Source: Siphonodentalium dalli (taxonomy: Eukaryota > Mollusca > Scaphopoda > Gadilida > Siphonodentaliidae). From it: 64,000 nt of DNA. Shown here in pieces: positions 22,377 through 33,340 of the stretch; positions within the stretch are counted from its first letter, which is position 1, and each line of letters opens with the position of its first letter. The stretch spans positions 202,762,978 to 202,826,977 of the forward strand of contig CP136066.1 in assembly GCA_032622095.1 (NCBI GenBank), read 5' to 3'. The position numbers were made by a program, and so were the translations under genes. The notes under the pieces are model-generated. The model searched no databases. It was not told the DNA's origin and saw only the letters and a list, made by a program, of their open reading frames with translations.

Positions 22377-22562
22377 GTTCATTAGTTCCACGCCCAAATG
22401 TTCAGAATAATATTCCGAGAATAAATGAGTTTTCAAAAGACCTTTGAATTCATCATATACAGCACAGATGCGAATGAATTACGGCAGAGAATTCCAGAGA
22501 GTCGGTCCGGTTATGGAAAACGATATGTCACCGAAACTACTATCAACCTTTGGGTACACGTG
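22236..22562 (-). pseudogene. Non-LTR retrotransposon RT, C-terminal relic 2
   Basis: The minus strand reads YPKVDSSFGDISFSITGPTL, WNSLP, then after one in-frame stop IRICAVYDEFKGLLKTHLFS. This is the classic tail of LINE reverse-transcriptase proteins (S-F-x-x-x-G-P-x-L-W-N-S-L-P ... F-K-x-x-L-K-T-H-L-F). A TAA after WNSLP and a TAG just upstream show it is dead. The frame then runs open to 22236 with no further motif. The following (lower-coordinate) region is the 3' untranslated part; it recurs at 24560-24776. It belongs to a different lineage from the relic at 7455, which ends in a different motif. Confidence 0.75.
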
Positions 22563-22674
22563 CTAAGAGCATTAAGACCTGGGATCTAAGATGTCTTGGT
22601 GATACATATACATTTGTTACCCAATAGTAGAGTTTTACTTCGTAAATCATTGCGATTTAGAATTAACTGGTTAA

Positions 22675-22870
22675 CCCCAAATTCGCGTTCGTAACGCCAC
22701 AACGAACTGTTGCCCGCCCTGAATTAACTGTTGCCCGGTTTGCAATAACGGCCAGCTTTCGTGACGTCACGAGTGAACTGTTGCCCGACCCGAGCGAACT
22801 GTTGACTGGCTCTGAGAGTCTGAGCGAACTGTTGACTGGCCCGAACGAACTGTTACATGGTTTGCAATTT
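22675..22870 (+). repeat. Irregular CGAACTGTTG array
   Basis: Seven occurrences of a (C)GAACTGTT(G/A)-type core (with AATTAACTGTTG and GTGAACTGTTG variants) are spaced about 20-45 bp. Most are followed by CCCG or ACTGGC. The segment is GC-richer than its surroundings and includes TTTCGTGACGTCACGAG. Confidence 0.6.
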
Positions 22871-23194
22871 CCGTGACGTTTCGGCTACATGTGCTTTTTG
22901 CATTCAGATACATGGCGGTATATTCCAGTTAGTTCTCATAATTCGAAATAACTCTATTAAAGAGTGTGATTAATTAGCAATGACCTGATTATATACAAGT
23001 AAATGTATTGGGTAACAAACCAATAATTTCATGCTTCGGCCTTGGGCAACAGTTCGATAGTCATTCCTGATACCTCGGGACAACAGTTTTGACTGTTCCC
23101 AAAAGAGATGAAATAATTGCTTAATCTTATCATTGAGGTTTTGTGGTGCACAGTTTTTTTGATGACTTGTAAGAAAATTGTGAGCATCTTGAAC

Positions 23195-24159
23195 TTAAGG
23201 GGGAGACGCACGTTTTGCATAAATCACAGTAAATCCAGCCAGAAATGGCAAGTGATTTTCAACAAAGAATTTCTCTGGATCTATCTGGTGAAAAATCTTG
23301 AATTTTACATATGATAATTTTCATTATATATAGAATCACAGCAATTATAAAGAGACAATAACAATAATGGATTTTAATACATTTGAGAGGTTGAAAATAT
23401 TTGTTTCGTTTCTGTCCCTTTAGGTACCGAGAACTGCCAGAAATATTTATAATTTCAAACAACATGTCAACCATCAAATAGCTTATTGTCTTGACTCCAT
23501 GAGAGGAGGCTTCATTTGTATCATAATGTTGAGTTAGCTTTTTAATTGCATATTATAGCATCATACCCCAAGTATTATAATGAAGAATAAAGCAGTCACA
23601 AATATGCCAGCCCAATGAAAACAAATGTTCAAATGTGGTGCTGTCCACTCAAGCAGGGAGCAATCAACAGAAATTAGGCCACAGTGTTAAGAGATATGGT
23701 GGTCAGATTTAACTTGGTTATGAACCCATGACCCAGAACTCAACTGAGCCCAATTTTTCAATGACCAACAAGCATGGCATGACAATTCTCAATAATACAA
23801 AAATATTTATGGTAGTTGTCTTTCTGAATGAAAATAATCATTAAATATCATGAATCAAGAAAAATTAAGTCTCCTCTCATGATCTTCAGATATGATATCA
23901 TGTATATATGAAATGCACTTTCGAAAAAAATCTGTTTTACAGTAGTTCTCGGTACCTGAACACAGTGAAATTTAAAAGATTTTTCATGCCATAAAAGTAA
24001 AGTAAATGAGATTATAATAACCAAATGTCCAATGGTTCTTATGTATGGTACCACAATAATCTCTTGTACAAAATTTCACAAAGATATTCCTGATAGATTT
24101 AGAGAAAATACATTTTGAAATACCAGGAAATTTTGGCCAAACGTGCGTCTGACCCTTAA
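23195..24159 (+). mobile_element. TTAA element (AGACGCACG ends), copy 3
   Basis: 957 bp between TTAA at 23195-23198 and 24156-24159, with ends GGGGGAGACGCACGTTTTGC and GGCCAAACGTGCGTCTGACCC. It is nearly collinear with copy 2; the main difference is a 10-bp duplication (GATTCTGATA) in copy 2 near its right end. Confidence 0.85.
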
Positions 24160-24188
24160 TCCGCTGGGAAACGGGAGCCAATGTAGCG

Positions 24189-24531
24189 TGAACAATGTCG
24201 GTTGATTGATTGATTGATTGATTGGGGTTTTATTGTCGCTTTAGCAACTAAGACCATATCACGACATTGCCAGTTTTAGTGGTGGAGGAAATCCGCACAC
24301 TTGCGACTAATCTAACAGTGATTTCAATGGCTGATAGACTCGTCAACCATGTGCGGCAAACCACCGACCATCGGCGAGTAACTGGCAACTCCACCAGATA
24401 ACGATTTCGAGTTACAAAGTCCATGATGGAAACATGTGGATTTGAACCCTTATCGCCAGAGCTGGAGGGCGAAACGGCTTGGAGTGGTACCCCTAACCGA
24501 TTGAGCCACCGAGGCCCTTGAACAATGTCGG
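24189..24531. repeat. 13-bp target-site duplication of the SINE
   Basis: TGAACAATGTCGG occurs at 24189-24201 and 24519-24531, directly abutting the SINE tail and head. Confidence 0.9.
24202..24518 (-). mobile_element. tRNA-derived SINE, full length
   Basis: Minus strand, 317 bp. The head reads GGGCCTCGGTGGCTCAATCG, containing an A box, and further on GGGTTCAAATCC, a perfect B box, so it derives from a tRNA with an internal RNA polymerase III promoter. A central body is followed by a tail of AATC repeats. The 13-bp direct repeat TGAACAATGTCGG flanks it at 24189-24201 and 24519-24531 without mismatch, showing LINE-type target-primed insertion and suggesting a fairly recent event. A 5'-truncated relative is at 38777-38863. 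Confidence 0.9.
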
Positions 24532-24559
24532 GGTAATGTGGTATTTACGTGGGATCTTA

Positions 24560-24776
24560 CACACCACTCATATCCGCAGGTGTACTTCTAATTCTCATGA
24601 GACAAAATCTTAATTCAGCAGATTTAATACATGTGGTTACGAAGGACGAATCTCAAAATACGTTAATCAAAGCAAATTAAAATCGTGGTGACGGTAATTG
24701 TGGACCGATTTGGTAAGTAAATATTATATATCCCTGTCCATTGTGATTCGAACGTCGCAGGTGGGTGCACTGTTTA
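24560..24776 (-). mobile_element. LINE 3' end, 5'-truncated copy 2
   Basis: Direct match to 22140-22376. The match stops at GGTGGGTGCACTG, where the first copy continues into the reverse-transcriptase frame, so this is a short 5'-truncated insertion. Confidence 0.7.
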
Positions 24777-24887
24777 TTTGCGCTCTCGGTTTCTCACTCT
24801 CTAAATGCATTACAGCAAAGAACATTTGAAATCAGTACAATAGATCTTCACATAAGATTGATCTGACCATCACCTATATATCAAGAA

Positions 24888-25005
24888 TGAAGCTGCATCA
24901 GCGACATTCGTCACATTCCTGAATCGGATCAGACTTCTCTTATATTGTACGTGTCATGAACTATGTGTTTTCTCAACCAATAGGTAAATTTCTAGTTCGT
25001 GTGCA
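24888..25005 (+). repeat. Dispersed repeat, single-unit ancestor of the 27-kb minisatellite
   Basis: AATGAAGCTGCATCA, CATTCCTGAAT, GTACGTGTCATGAACTATGT, GTTTTCTCA and GTAAATTTCTAGTT occur in the same order as at 27130-27580. Here the CATGAACTATGTGTTTT unit is present once. Confidence 0.8.
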
Positions 25006-25655
25006 CGGAGTTTATATTGTCAGGGTGCGTTCAGACACGGGACGATTTGCCTGGCAATTTGTTGCAGAGCTACTCTTGTGATCCAAATAAACATATGGGG
25101 TTGAATAATGGTACATGGGAGGAATTCCTCAAAATTAAATAACAGTACAGATGTGAAATAATCGGGCCATTTCCAACATATTCGTAAATTTGTTTAACCC
25201 TATAAGAAACAAGAGAAGCTGCGTTAGGCCTTGTCTTATTCTTTTTTTTTATTCTTCTTTTTTTTAATTTATAATTTATTCATCTTTTTTGTTACAATTC
25301 GTTCAAACATTTACATAAAGTGTATATAAATATATATTTTCATCAATTGAGTTGAAGTCACAGCGGCCCGATCGAAGGGATGCGGAAAACCATGCATATA
25401 CATATAACTCTCCACATCTCCCCGAACGGGCAGTTGTCTTATTCTTAATAATCATTTTTGCATCACATTGAAGTTGTTTTTATATGAAAAGCAGTCATTT
25501 GAAATGAAATAAAAAAATATATAGAGACCCAAATAAGCAGCATGCAGGGATGTTTTTACTTGAAATTTAATAATAAGATATGTTTATTTGGATCCCGATA
25601 TTAGGGAAATGGATTGCAAGTTATGCACAGGAAACTGGTGATGGGATGCATATAC
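25006..25655. other. AT-rich non-coding stretch
   Basis: It contains T-rich tracts at about 25240-25290 and nothing else recognised. Confidence 0.5.
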
Positions 25656-25659
25656 ACCA

Positions 25660-25985
25660 CCAGGGATGTGACAACATGGGGGTTTGAGGTGTCCACCCCC
25701 CCCCACATTAAACTGTATTAAACAGTTGGACATTTCATGCCTCACACATTTGACGGAAATTTGACACAACGTATTGGTTATAATTGATGTCATTGTTTGA
25801 TTACCAACCAATAATTAGTGGGGAATTTGTTGTTTTTAGACCAACAGTAGCATATTTTTCTATAATAATCACAATTTTGATCTGAAACTGCTATATGTTG
25901 AAACTTTTCAAACATTAGGGGGTGTGAGATTGAAAATGTCCAACAGTTGGGTGGTTTGAGTACCAGTTGGATAATAACAGCCCAA
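25660..25985 (+). repeat. TTGGAAATTTCCAAC dispersed repeat, + copy
   Basis: The order CAGGGATGTGACAACATGGG, AGTTGGACATTTCATGCCT, GGGGAATTTGTTGTTTTTAG and ATTAGGGGGTGTGAG follows the 12.1-kb copy. Confidence 0.65.
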
Positions 25986-26338
25986 CGGTTGTGTGCAAAT
26001 TGTATTTCACAAAAATGGGAGTTTGGTCTGGTTCAAGGGAATGGATGCAGTTGAAACCCTGTACACCACTGTATAGTAGATAATAAGAGAGATATCTCAA
26101 TTCAAACGTGATGTACAAGTTATCATTCAAATTGAAGACACATACGCAATAATTCTTAAGTTTCTCAATCAAATGTGTTCAACGGTGTACAGCGACGAAA
26201 TTGCCTGATAATTTATCAGGACCCAATAAGCCCACGGTGGACTTATTCCCGCTATTCCGTTCGATGGCGCGGGCCACACTGAAAACACATTATAAAAAGC
26301 GTACATCTGGTAAGAGTTGCTTTATACGTGTTATTTTC

Positions 26339-26517
26339 CAGCCTGTTCTCGTGAAAATAAGCACAATGCGGGCTTATTTCATATTGAAATATTCCCATAT
26401 AGGACTGCTTTTAATACCAGCATTTAGATAGCGTATTTGAGTTACCAAATATTGGCAATATGAACTTATTTTGCGCCATTATAAAATAAGCCCGTATTGT
26501 GCTTATTATCACGGCTG
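26339..26517. mobile_element. 179-bp MITE with AATAAGC ends
   Basis: The left end includes AAAATAAGCACAATGCGGGC and the right end complements it (GCCCGTATTGTGCTTATT). The termini are CCAGCCTG and ACGGCTGC. A diverged left end of the same type (ATGAAAATAAGCTCATA) occurs at 54765-54800. There is no coding content. Confidence 0.75.
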
Positions 26518-27125
26518 CTCACTCTCTCTGGTTGATCTGGCCACCACCTACCAAGAATGAAACATGATTTTAATTATATAAAGTACTATATTTATAAAAC
26601 CAAAGTCGACCCCATTGAAGTATCGTTGAAAGCGTTCTTGAACGAATTAGAATGCTGATCGCATATAGAAAATACCAATGCTTTGAGAGGCCATATAGGC
26701 TGTTGAAATTTTAAGAGGAATGGGGAACTTTGACAAAAGTGTTAAACCCATAGCTAAATAAGGCAATCAAAACAATTATGATACAAAACCCAGACGCCCC
26801 CAATACAAGGAACTGGAAACAGCTACCAATCCAACACATGTTTTGTTTTAATTATATATGTTCACAAAGACTGAAATGTTACCATATGTGTTTTTGACAG
26901 TGACTGTCGAGGATATCTTTGTTTGTATATTATGTTATTTGCACATACTGATCGATATACTGTATGGTGTGCAAGGAGAGTGAATGGTGAGTGTACAAGG
27001 ACCCCGCCCCACCTGCGCCCGGTGTCATCATAATTTTTAATATTGTTTGTTTGATTGCATAAATATTTGTATGACAATATTGTATATAGTGTAAATAACT
27101 TATATAACTAAAAATATTGAAATAA
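26518..27125. other. Non-coding stretch, nothing recognised
   Basis: AT-rich, with short frames only. Confidence 0.5.
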
Positions 27126-27170
27126 AAAAAAATGAAGCTGCATCAACGATATTCGCCGGATTCCTGAAAT

Positions 27171-27556
27171 ATATTGTACATGTCATGAACCATGTGTTTT
27201 ATATGATGTCATGAACCATGTGTTTTATATTGTACATGTCATGCACCATGTGTTTTATATGGTACATGTCATGAACCATGTGTTTTATATTGTACATATC
27301 ACGAACCATGTGTTTTATATTGTACATATCATGAACCATGTGTTTTATATGGTACATGTCATGAACCATGTGTTTTATATTGTACATATCATGAACCATG
27401 TGTTTTATATTGTACATATCATTAGCCATATGTCTTATATTGTACATATCATGAACCATGTGTTTTATATTGTACATGTCATGAACCATGTGTTTTATAT
27501 TGTACATATCATGAACCATGTGTTTTATATTGTACATATCATGAACCATGTGTTTT
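27171..27556 (+). repeat. 30-bp minisatellite, about 13 units
   Basis: The unit is CATGAACCATGTGTTTTATA plus TTGTACATAT. The period of 30 bp is ten codons, which is why frames of 122 codons open on both strands; both are repeat products. Flanks match 24888-25005, so it arose by expansion inside that dispersed repeat. Variant units (GGTACATGTC; CATTAGCCATATGTC) mark internal blocks. Confidence 0.9.
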
Positions 27557-27599
27557 CTCAGCCACAAGTAAATTTCTAGTTGACTGAAATTATCGTTAG

Positions 27600-28550
27600 T
27601 CTTTGTCTACACAATGGACAATTTTCTGACAGTTTTCATGATGCCGCCCAAACGCTACGGTGTCACGGATGGGTACATTACTTTGCAAAGTAATGCATTA
27701 CCATTACATGACAATTTCTGCGTTGCAATTACCATTACTTTTAAAATGAGATTTAATGCTTTGCCATTACCATTACCATTACTTTCAGTGTGTAAGGTAT
27801 AAAATTAAAAAATAGAGACTGTGTTTGCGGTCTCTCTTTCTGTACACCTAAAATAAATGATGACAATATGTTACACCCCCCAGGAACGTTTATGTATTAT
27901 ACCACATCGTATTCTATATCTATGTATCCTATAGTTGCAGATGGATACACATCTCGGTACTCACACTTGACAATAAAAGAAACTATAAAACTCTCACATT
28001 TAAAATCAACCACACAGTAGAACTTACTCCAAACCCTGTGACAAAGTAAATTGGCTCTTTGTATCAATGGACCTTAATACTATCAACATTGTGGTGTTCC
28101 GGGATGTGAACTATAAAATTCGTATGCATGTACACCATCATATTCTACAGTATACCCTGATCAAGTTTATTGTGTGAGAAGTGATATATGTCATTCAAAA
28201 TCCAATACACGTTTGTTTTCAAATCGGAGGTAAATTTCTTCAATATTCTGCAGTTTAAAAAAAACACACAGGTGTATAAAGCATGTATTTTATACTCTCA
28301 TCGAATAGACTTGTTAAACGCAGGTATTTCAATAACTATTGTATTCAAATTTCCAGAGCACGTCGCCATTATTTCATATAAATTAAATGACTTTCCTTGA
28401 CGAAATAATTCTCGTTTATTTATCGGCGATTTCTTCGGGACGAATGAGTGTTTGTTTCATTTTTTTTTTCAATTATTTTCTATGAACCGAGACAAACATT
28501 TTTTTTGTTTATTTTAATACATTATATCACAGTTGATTAGAAACGTATCT
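27600..28550. other. Non-coding; ATTACCATTAC-rich segment
   Basis: TGCATTACCATTAC and CATTACCATTACCATTAC occur around 27700-27785. The rest is AT-rich without gene signal. Confidence 0.5.
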
Positions 28551-28558
28551 TATTAAAG

Positions 28559-29050
28559 CACGTTTAAACCCACTTAATTTTAGAACCCCCATATCACAAT
28601 ATATAAAATATGCCATATTATGTACCATTTGAAAGAGGAAACTCCAAAACATTGTTTTTTTTTCAACTTATTCGATGTAATAAACTGTGAACATGTTTTT
28701 GTTGATTTATCGACGTCTGTTATGTGCTAACGTTTCTCCACAAAGTCGATTATTTTCAATGGAAGGGGAATAATATCTATATATTTAGATGTTGTGTTAT
28801 TCCGCTTCCATTGAAAATAAACTACATTTTGAATTCTGTTGCATTATGGGAGCCATAACGGTGGAAATGATGTTATGATTTCAGCTATTTTCCATTACTC
28901 TATGGGCATCTTCTGAGACACAGGCGATCCAAATGGTGATGAATCAGAGTATTTTAATCATATTTTATGGCATAGATTGCTATTAAAACTGTATATCAAG
29001 GCACTATAAAAAATAATCGGTGACTCGAAAATTAAGTGGGTCTTTAAGTG
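28559..29050. mobile_element. 492-bp terminal-inverted-repeat element with central palindrome
   Basis: The ends CACGTTTAAACCCACTTAAT and ATTAAGTGGGTCTTTAAGTG are complementary with small gaps. Near the first third, TTTTCAATGGAAGGGGAATA is mirrored by TTATTCCGCTTCCATTGAAA (28752-28820). There is no transposase frame. The superfamily and target duplication are unclear. Confidence 0.6.
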
Positions 29051-29743
29051 AAAAATGTGCAACAACAGATGTTTCTCTTCTGTGTTTTTTTGTTTGTTTT
29101 TTTTTGTGTGATGAACTGTGCCTTGAAAATGAAAATAAATTTTGATATTCAGATTTAAAATTTGAACTTAATACACGATTAGCGATGTTTGCTGACAATT
29201 CACTGTAACAGTTTTGTTTATATAACAATGGTTTCAACACGCGAATTTTCTTATTGGTGTACTATCAATCATAAATGTGAGAACAAAGTTTATCTATTTC
29301 TCCCTGTTCTTCTTGTGTTTTAGACTTTTATTTTGGTTTGCACATTTACCCACCGCGAGTGATTTGTGTCCCTTTAAGTGCTTATGTTATCATGTTTTTA
29401 ATTTTACCCAACGAGTATTATGCCCGATTACTGTAGAACGTGTTTCTTCTAGGCTGACTGCTGTTAGTTCTGGTACATGTAAATAATGGGTTGCAATATT
29501 TGAACGTAAATATTTTTTTCGGATTGAAACATCGGATCGTGATGGGTAGGGATGAAAACATAGCAAATACCTTTGTTTTGTCCTAATGTCTTAACCCTTT
29601 ACCCAACAAACCGACCAAAACCGGCCAAATAAAGCTTCAACAGCCTAAAATATCTTCGGTCTGTCTCAATAGAACCATACAAATATGGATATCATTGGAA
29701 CCGGCTCCTTGACCACATTATGATAGTTACAGTTATGCCCTGT

Positions 29744-29812
29744 GCCAATGCATTCTCTTATATATGCGAGTCGACCATAGGTCGCCTCGCATATATAAGA
29801 GAATGCATTGGC
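29744..29812. repeat. 69-bp hairpin module H7
   Basis: Left hairpin of the mirror pair. Confidence 0.9.
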
Positions 29813-29891
29813 CTAAAAAAAATCTTTTTTTAACACTTTTTACCATTTTTTCTTACATTCATTAACAATTTTATAATTTTTAATGTGATAA

Positions 29892-29960
29892 GCCAATGCA
29901 TTTTCTTATATATGCGAGGCGACCTATGGTCGACTCGCATATACAAGAGAATGCATTGGC
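29892..29960. repeat. 69-bp hairpin module H8
   Basis: Right hairpin of the mirror pair, with two point changes (TTTTCTT in one arm, ATACAAG in the other). Confidence 0.9.
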
Positions 29961-30367
29961 ACAGGGCCCTTCTGTTGGGTAAAGGGTTAACGTGTAACAA
30001 ATATCCCCGAAAGAAGATTGGTGTCTACATCTGAGGCTATAGTGGAATTCTAAATGGTCCCCGTTAGTATGATTCTGTTTGATCGCACCCATTGATAAAA
30101 TGAGCTGATAGCTACGTTTGTGCACCAGAAATGCAGTCTTTAATTGGATGACCTCGCGACATTTCGCTAAGACAGAAGAATATTAAAGTTAAATGGGATC
30201 AGATCCCAAAAGAAAATATCACAAGGCTAGTGTAAACGCATTCATGTCGACGTTCGTAAGACATCACATACCTGGAAAGGTGCACCGACAATGACTGACT
30301 GGTGAGTCGCCGGTTGTGGAGAGCGGACAGACAAGCACACGTGGACCCAACGGTCGAAAATATCGAT

Positions 30368-30450
30368 GATTCAATTCAATTTATTTTGCTCATCATCATG
30401 TAGAAATACAGAGAACAATATCAGATGGACTATATACATTTAAAATAATG
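30368..30450 (-). mobile_element. Possible LINE 3' tail
   Basis: ATTCAATTCAATTTATTTTG at 30371-30390 resembles the reverse complement of the AATAAATTGAATTGAAT tails of CR1-type LINEs. Only the terminal region is recognisable. Confidence 0.4.
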
Positions 30451-30452
30451 CG

Positions 30453-31240
30453 TCAGTTATGTATAGTACATGTACGTGTATATATGCAATAAATTAATTG
30501 TAAGAGATATATTGAGACAACCCATGATGGAATGTGGTAAACTTCGTCAGTGGAAGCCTCAGGAGAGTCTAAATAGCGGAAAAACCCTTCTAATGAATAT
30601 GAACCGATGTATGGTTCGTCTTCCTTTTCCCGAGTTGAAAAGTTCTCTCGATTTAATGATGAATACATGGAGTGCACCTCATACACTGTATAATCTCAAC
30701 CACGAATGAGCATACACTGGCTTCTTATGCCACTTTTTTTGTTGCGTATAATACTATAATGAGCAATAGGCTGTCCCAAACGCATAATATAAAATATGCG
30801 CCGGTATACGCAAAAGTGGAAACCAAGATGTCCAAACAAGGTCCAAACTCACTTACCACTGAGTACCTTTGCTTATTTGTTTTTGGCTTTGTAATGTTCA
30901 TTGAGGCCCATAATACACAGAATATATATTCAAAAATTTTACAAATGTTTTTTTTTCACAAAAATTGAAAAAACAATCTGAATTTTGAGAAAAATGTTTC
31001 ATAACATATAAATTTATGTTTACTTTGGGTAAATGTTGTCTTTATGCATGCATTTATGTTCATATTGTATACGGTAACTATTTTCTGTTGACTTGTACAT
31101 GCAAGAAACATCTAGCCCAACTGCTCAGCAGATGTTATTACGCGCGCCGCGTGTATACTGCATGGTGTCCAAATTTTTGTTTCGCCTGGGCGCTGGAGTT
31201 TACGCTGGGGGTTTTATTTATAGATATTGGGAATTTTTGG
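30453..31240. other. Unrecognised stretch with opposing short frames
   Basis: Frames of 77 codons (minus, 30453-30686) and 79 codons (plus, 30470-30709) overlap. The minus-strand one has a fairly protein-like composition (for example YIGSYSLEGFFRYLDSPEAS), but I see no domain, no repeat support and no clear splice sites. A coding exon cannot be excluded or supported. Confidence 0.3.
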
Positions 31241-31390
31241 GACGGATTTAAAAGACGAACTGCGCGACCCAGATTCGTTATTTCGTTGGAATCCGGATTC
31301 CGAATCCGATTACGGGGGGCGGCGCTAATTCCCGATTCTAAGTCCGATTTTGAAATCCACGTGGTCTCCGATACTACGTTTAATGATCTC
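31240..31390 (+). repeat. AATCCGGATTCCGAATCCG repeat, copy 1
   Basis: Clustered GGAATCCGGATTC, CCGAATCCGATTACG and GATTCTAAGTCCGATTTT-like motifs recur at 33140-33340 in related form. Confidence 0.5.
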
Positions 31391-31654
31391 ACAGCGTCAA
31401 ACATGACTCATGTATTTGACACAAGTATCATTTGTATCTTATATTTATAATGTTCATGTTTGTTGTGAAATTCATGCTTTTCTTCTATGTGTATATACAT
31501 GGCGCCTAATTAGCTGCCAATCCGACTTTATCGCATCTTTTTTTCAAGTTAAAGTGTGTTTATTGATGAGGACAAGAATTTCTAACATCTCTAGATCTCC
31601 TGAATGAAATTCCGAAGACGTTGTGGAGAAAACACGAAACTTGTCAGTTGTACA

Positions 31655-32375
31655 GGAATGTGGCGACAGGGGTTGGCTGGGTGCGTCGATCCCCCCCCCC
31701 CTCCCGAACTTTGGTACAATTTTCTTAGCTGTAGTCATTCATACGTGTGGCAAATCAGGATTATCTTGACTAACTGTTCCAAGTAACGATATACGCACAA
31801 GCCAGCAAACGCAACAAACAACCCCGATTTTAAACAAATACACATACAAACGTATGACTAACTCGGGGGAGGGGGTGATCTGTATATATGTTCAACTTGT
31901 TTTGGTAGTCATGTTGCTTTACCATCAAGTACCAATTATTTATTTTTCAGTGTAATAACATATGGGAGAGGGGGTAGCCTTAAGTGATTCAGTACTTGTC
32001 CTCCAATCCCATTCTCTGTATAAACAAATGTATGTGTTATATATCATGTGTTATCTAAATTGGACAAATACATATGTTTAAACTAAACTTTGGTACATTT
32101 CCAGCAGTTGGAAATTTCATGCCTGACACAACATTGGTTGGACATTAATTTGACAGCATATATAGGTTGGAATTGTTCTCATTGTTTGATTTTTTTTCAA
32201 CCAGTAAAAGTTGGTAATTTTCCAATCTTAGGGTGTGTCAGGTTGGATATTTCCAAGGGGGTGCAAATGGAATTCTGCGAACCTGCATGTGAGTTTGATG
32301 TTTTGTTCAAGGGGGTGCAGTTGGCCGGAAATTTGATGGAGCACTCCCATGGGAAACCTCTAGCCACGTCCCTTG
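31655..32375 (+). repeat. TTGGAAATTTCCAAC dispersed repeat, split copy
   Basis: The start (ATGTGGCGACAGGGGTTGG to AACTTTGGTACAATTTTC, 31660-31725) and the remainder (from ACTTTGGTACATTTCCAGC at 32086 to 32375) are separated by about 350 bp with no similarity to other copies, so an insertion is likely. Confidence 0.6.
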
Positions 32376-33135
32376 AACTTGTACGTGTGTTTACTTAATC
32401 AATAAATTGACTGACATTTCCACTATATAGTCCTGAGATCATAGAATAAGCTTTACAGTTGTGTTTGTGAGATTGGGAGATGCAGTCCACGTGCGATAAC
32501 AGGACCACAACATTAGCTTCATGGGCAAAGCTTTATTTTCCATCTAATGTACAGCACGTTGGCCAAAAAATGCCTGTGTTTCTGCACTATACAGTGACTA
32601 TTGTGCAAAACGACTGCATTTAACGAAACAAAACATTTTAAATGTGAAATTGCTATAAGACTAGATAGTACATACGTGTATCTGGTAATCCATCGATATC
32701 ATATAATCCTACTATTTCTTGAATAAGAAGGAACATATAATAACGAACAAAGCAGAAGACATATCCATGCAGGTTCACGTGAATTCGGTCAATTGTGACG
32801 TATCCGCCGAATTTGAAATCGACATGCGTTCGGGCGGTATTTTATGGATGGATTTATGAAATGAACATGATATGATGAAAGTGACAATGAAATTGACAAT
32901 GATTTGCTTCAAGTTCGCCATCAACCGAAGCGCTCCCCCAGCGTTGCTATCAATAACATTATTATTTGGCTAATTTCAGTAATATTCTTCCCGTTTACAC
33001 TCGATAACACAAATTTGTCTCCGCATTTAAAATTCTTTGATATAGATCGTTTATATTCTGCAATAAGTTGTACACAAGGGATGGATTCTTATGTTTGATT
33101 GTGTTATTAAACTCCGAGGTGGCGAAATCTCGGTT
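32376..33135. other. Non-coding stretch, nothing recognised
   Basis: No frame or repeat of note. Confidence 0.5.
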
Positions 33136-33139
33136 TGTT

Positions 33140-33340
33140 TACATTATGAACATTTGAGTCCGTAATCGGAATCGGAATCCGAATCTGGATTACCACGAGA
33201 TTACGATTACGGTCTGTTGGTTTACTGATTCTGGTCTGTTCGTTTACCGAACCAAGTCGTACGGGGACTAATCCATAATCTGAATCCAGATTCTGTATCC
33301 AGATTCCTACGAAATAACGACTCAGAGGCCGAGTCCGGTA
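33140..33340 (+). repeat. AATCCGGATTCCGAATCCG repeat, copy 2
   Basis: TCGGAATCGGAATCCGAATC and repeated CCAGATTC and TCTGTTGG/TCTGTTCG segments relate it to 31240-31390. Confidence 0.5.

Larger units (their letters stand above)
29591..29990. mobile_element. TTAA-flanked double-hairpin MITE, copy 2
   Basis: Same structure as 532-923: TTAA, CCCTTTACCCAACA, hairpin H7 (29744-29812), spacer, hairpin H8 (29892-29960), TGTTGGGTAAAGGG, TTAA. The body is nearly identical to copy 1 (for example ATATGGATATCATTGGAACC), with a short CCGACCAAAA insertion near the left end. High similarity suggests recent movement. Confidence 0.9.

Noticed and set aside
24202..24518. Functional tRNA gene on the minus strand
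   Set aside because: A and B boxes are present, but the sequence continues into a SINE body and AATC tail with a target duplication, and no proper acceptor stem closes.
27199..27579. 122-codon frames on both strands as a repeat protein
   Set aside because: The 30-bp unit is ten codons with no stop on either strand, so both frames are automatic products of the minisatellite.
31016..31450. 144-codon plus-strand frame as a gene
   Set aside because: It overlaps the AATCCGGATTCCG repeat motif block, has an opposing 88-codon frame, and shows no domain character.
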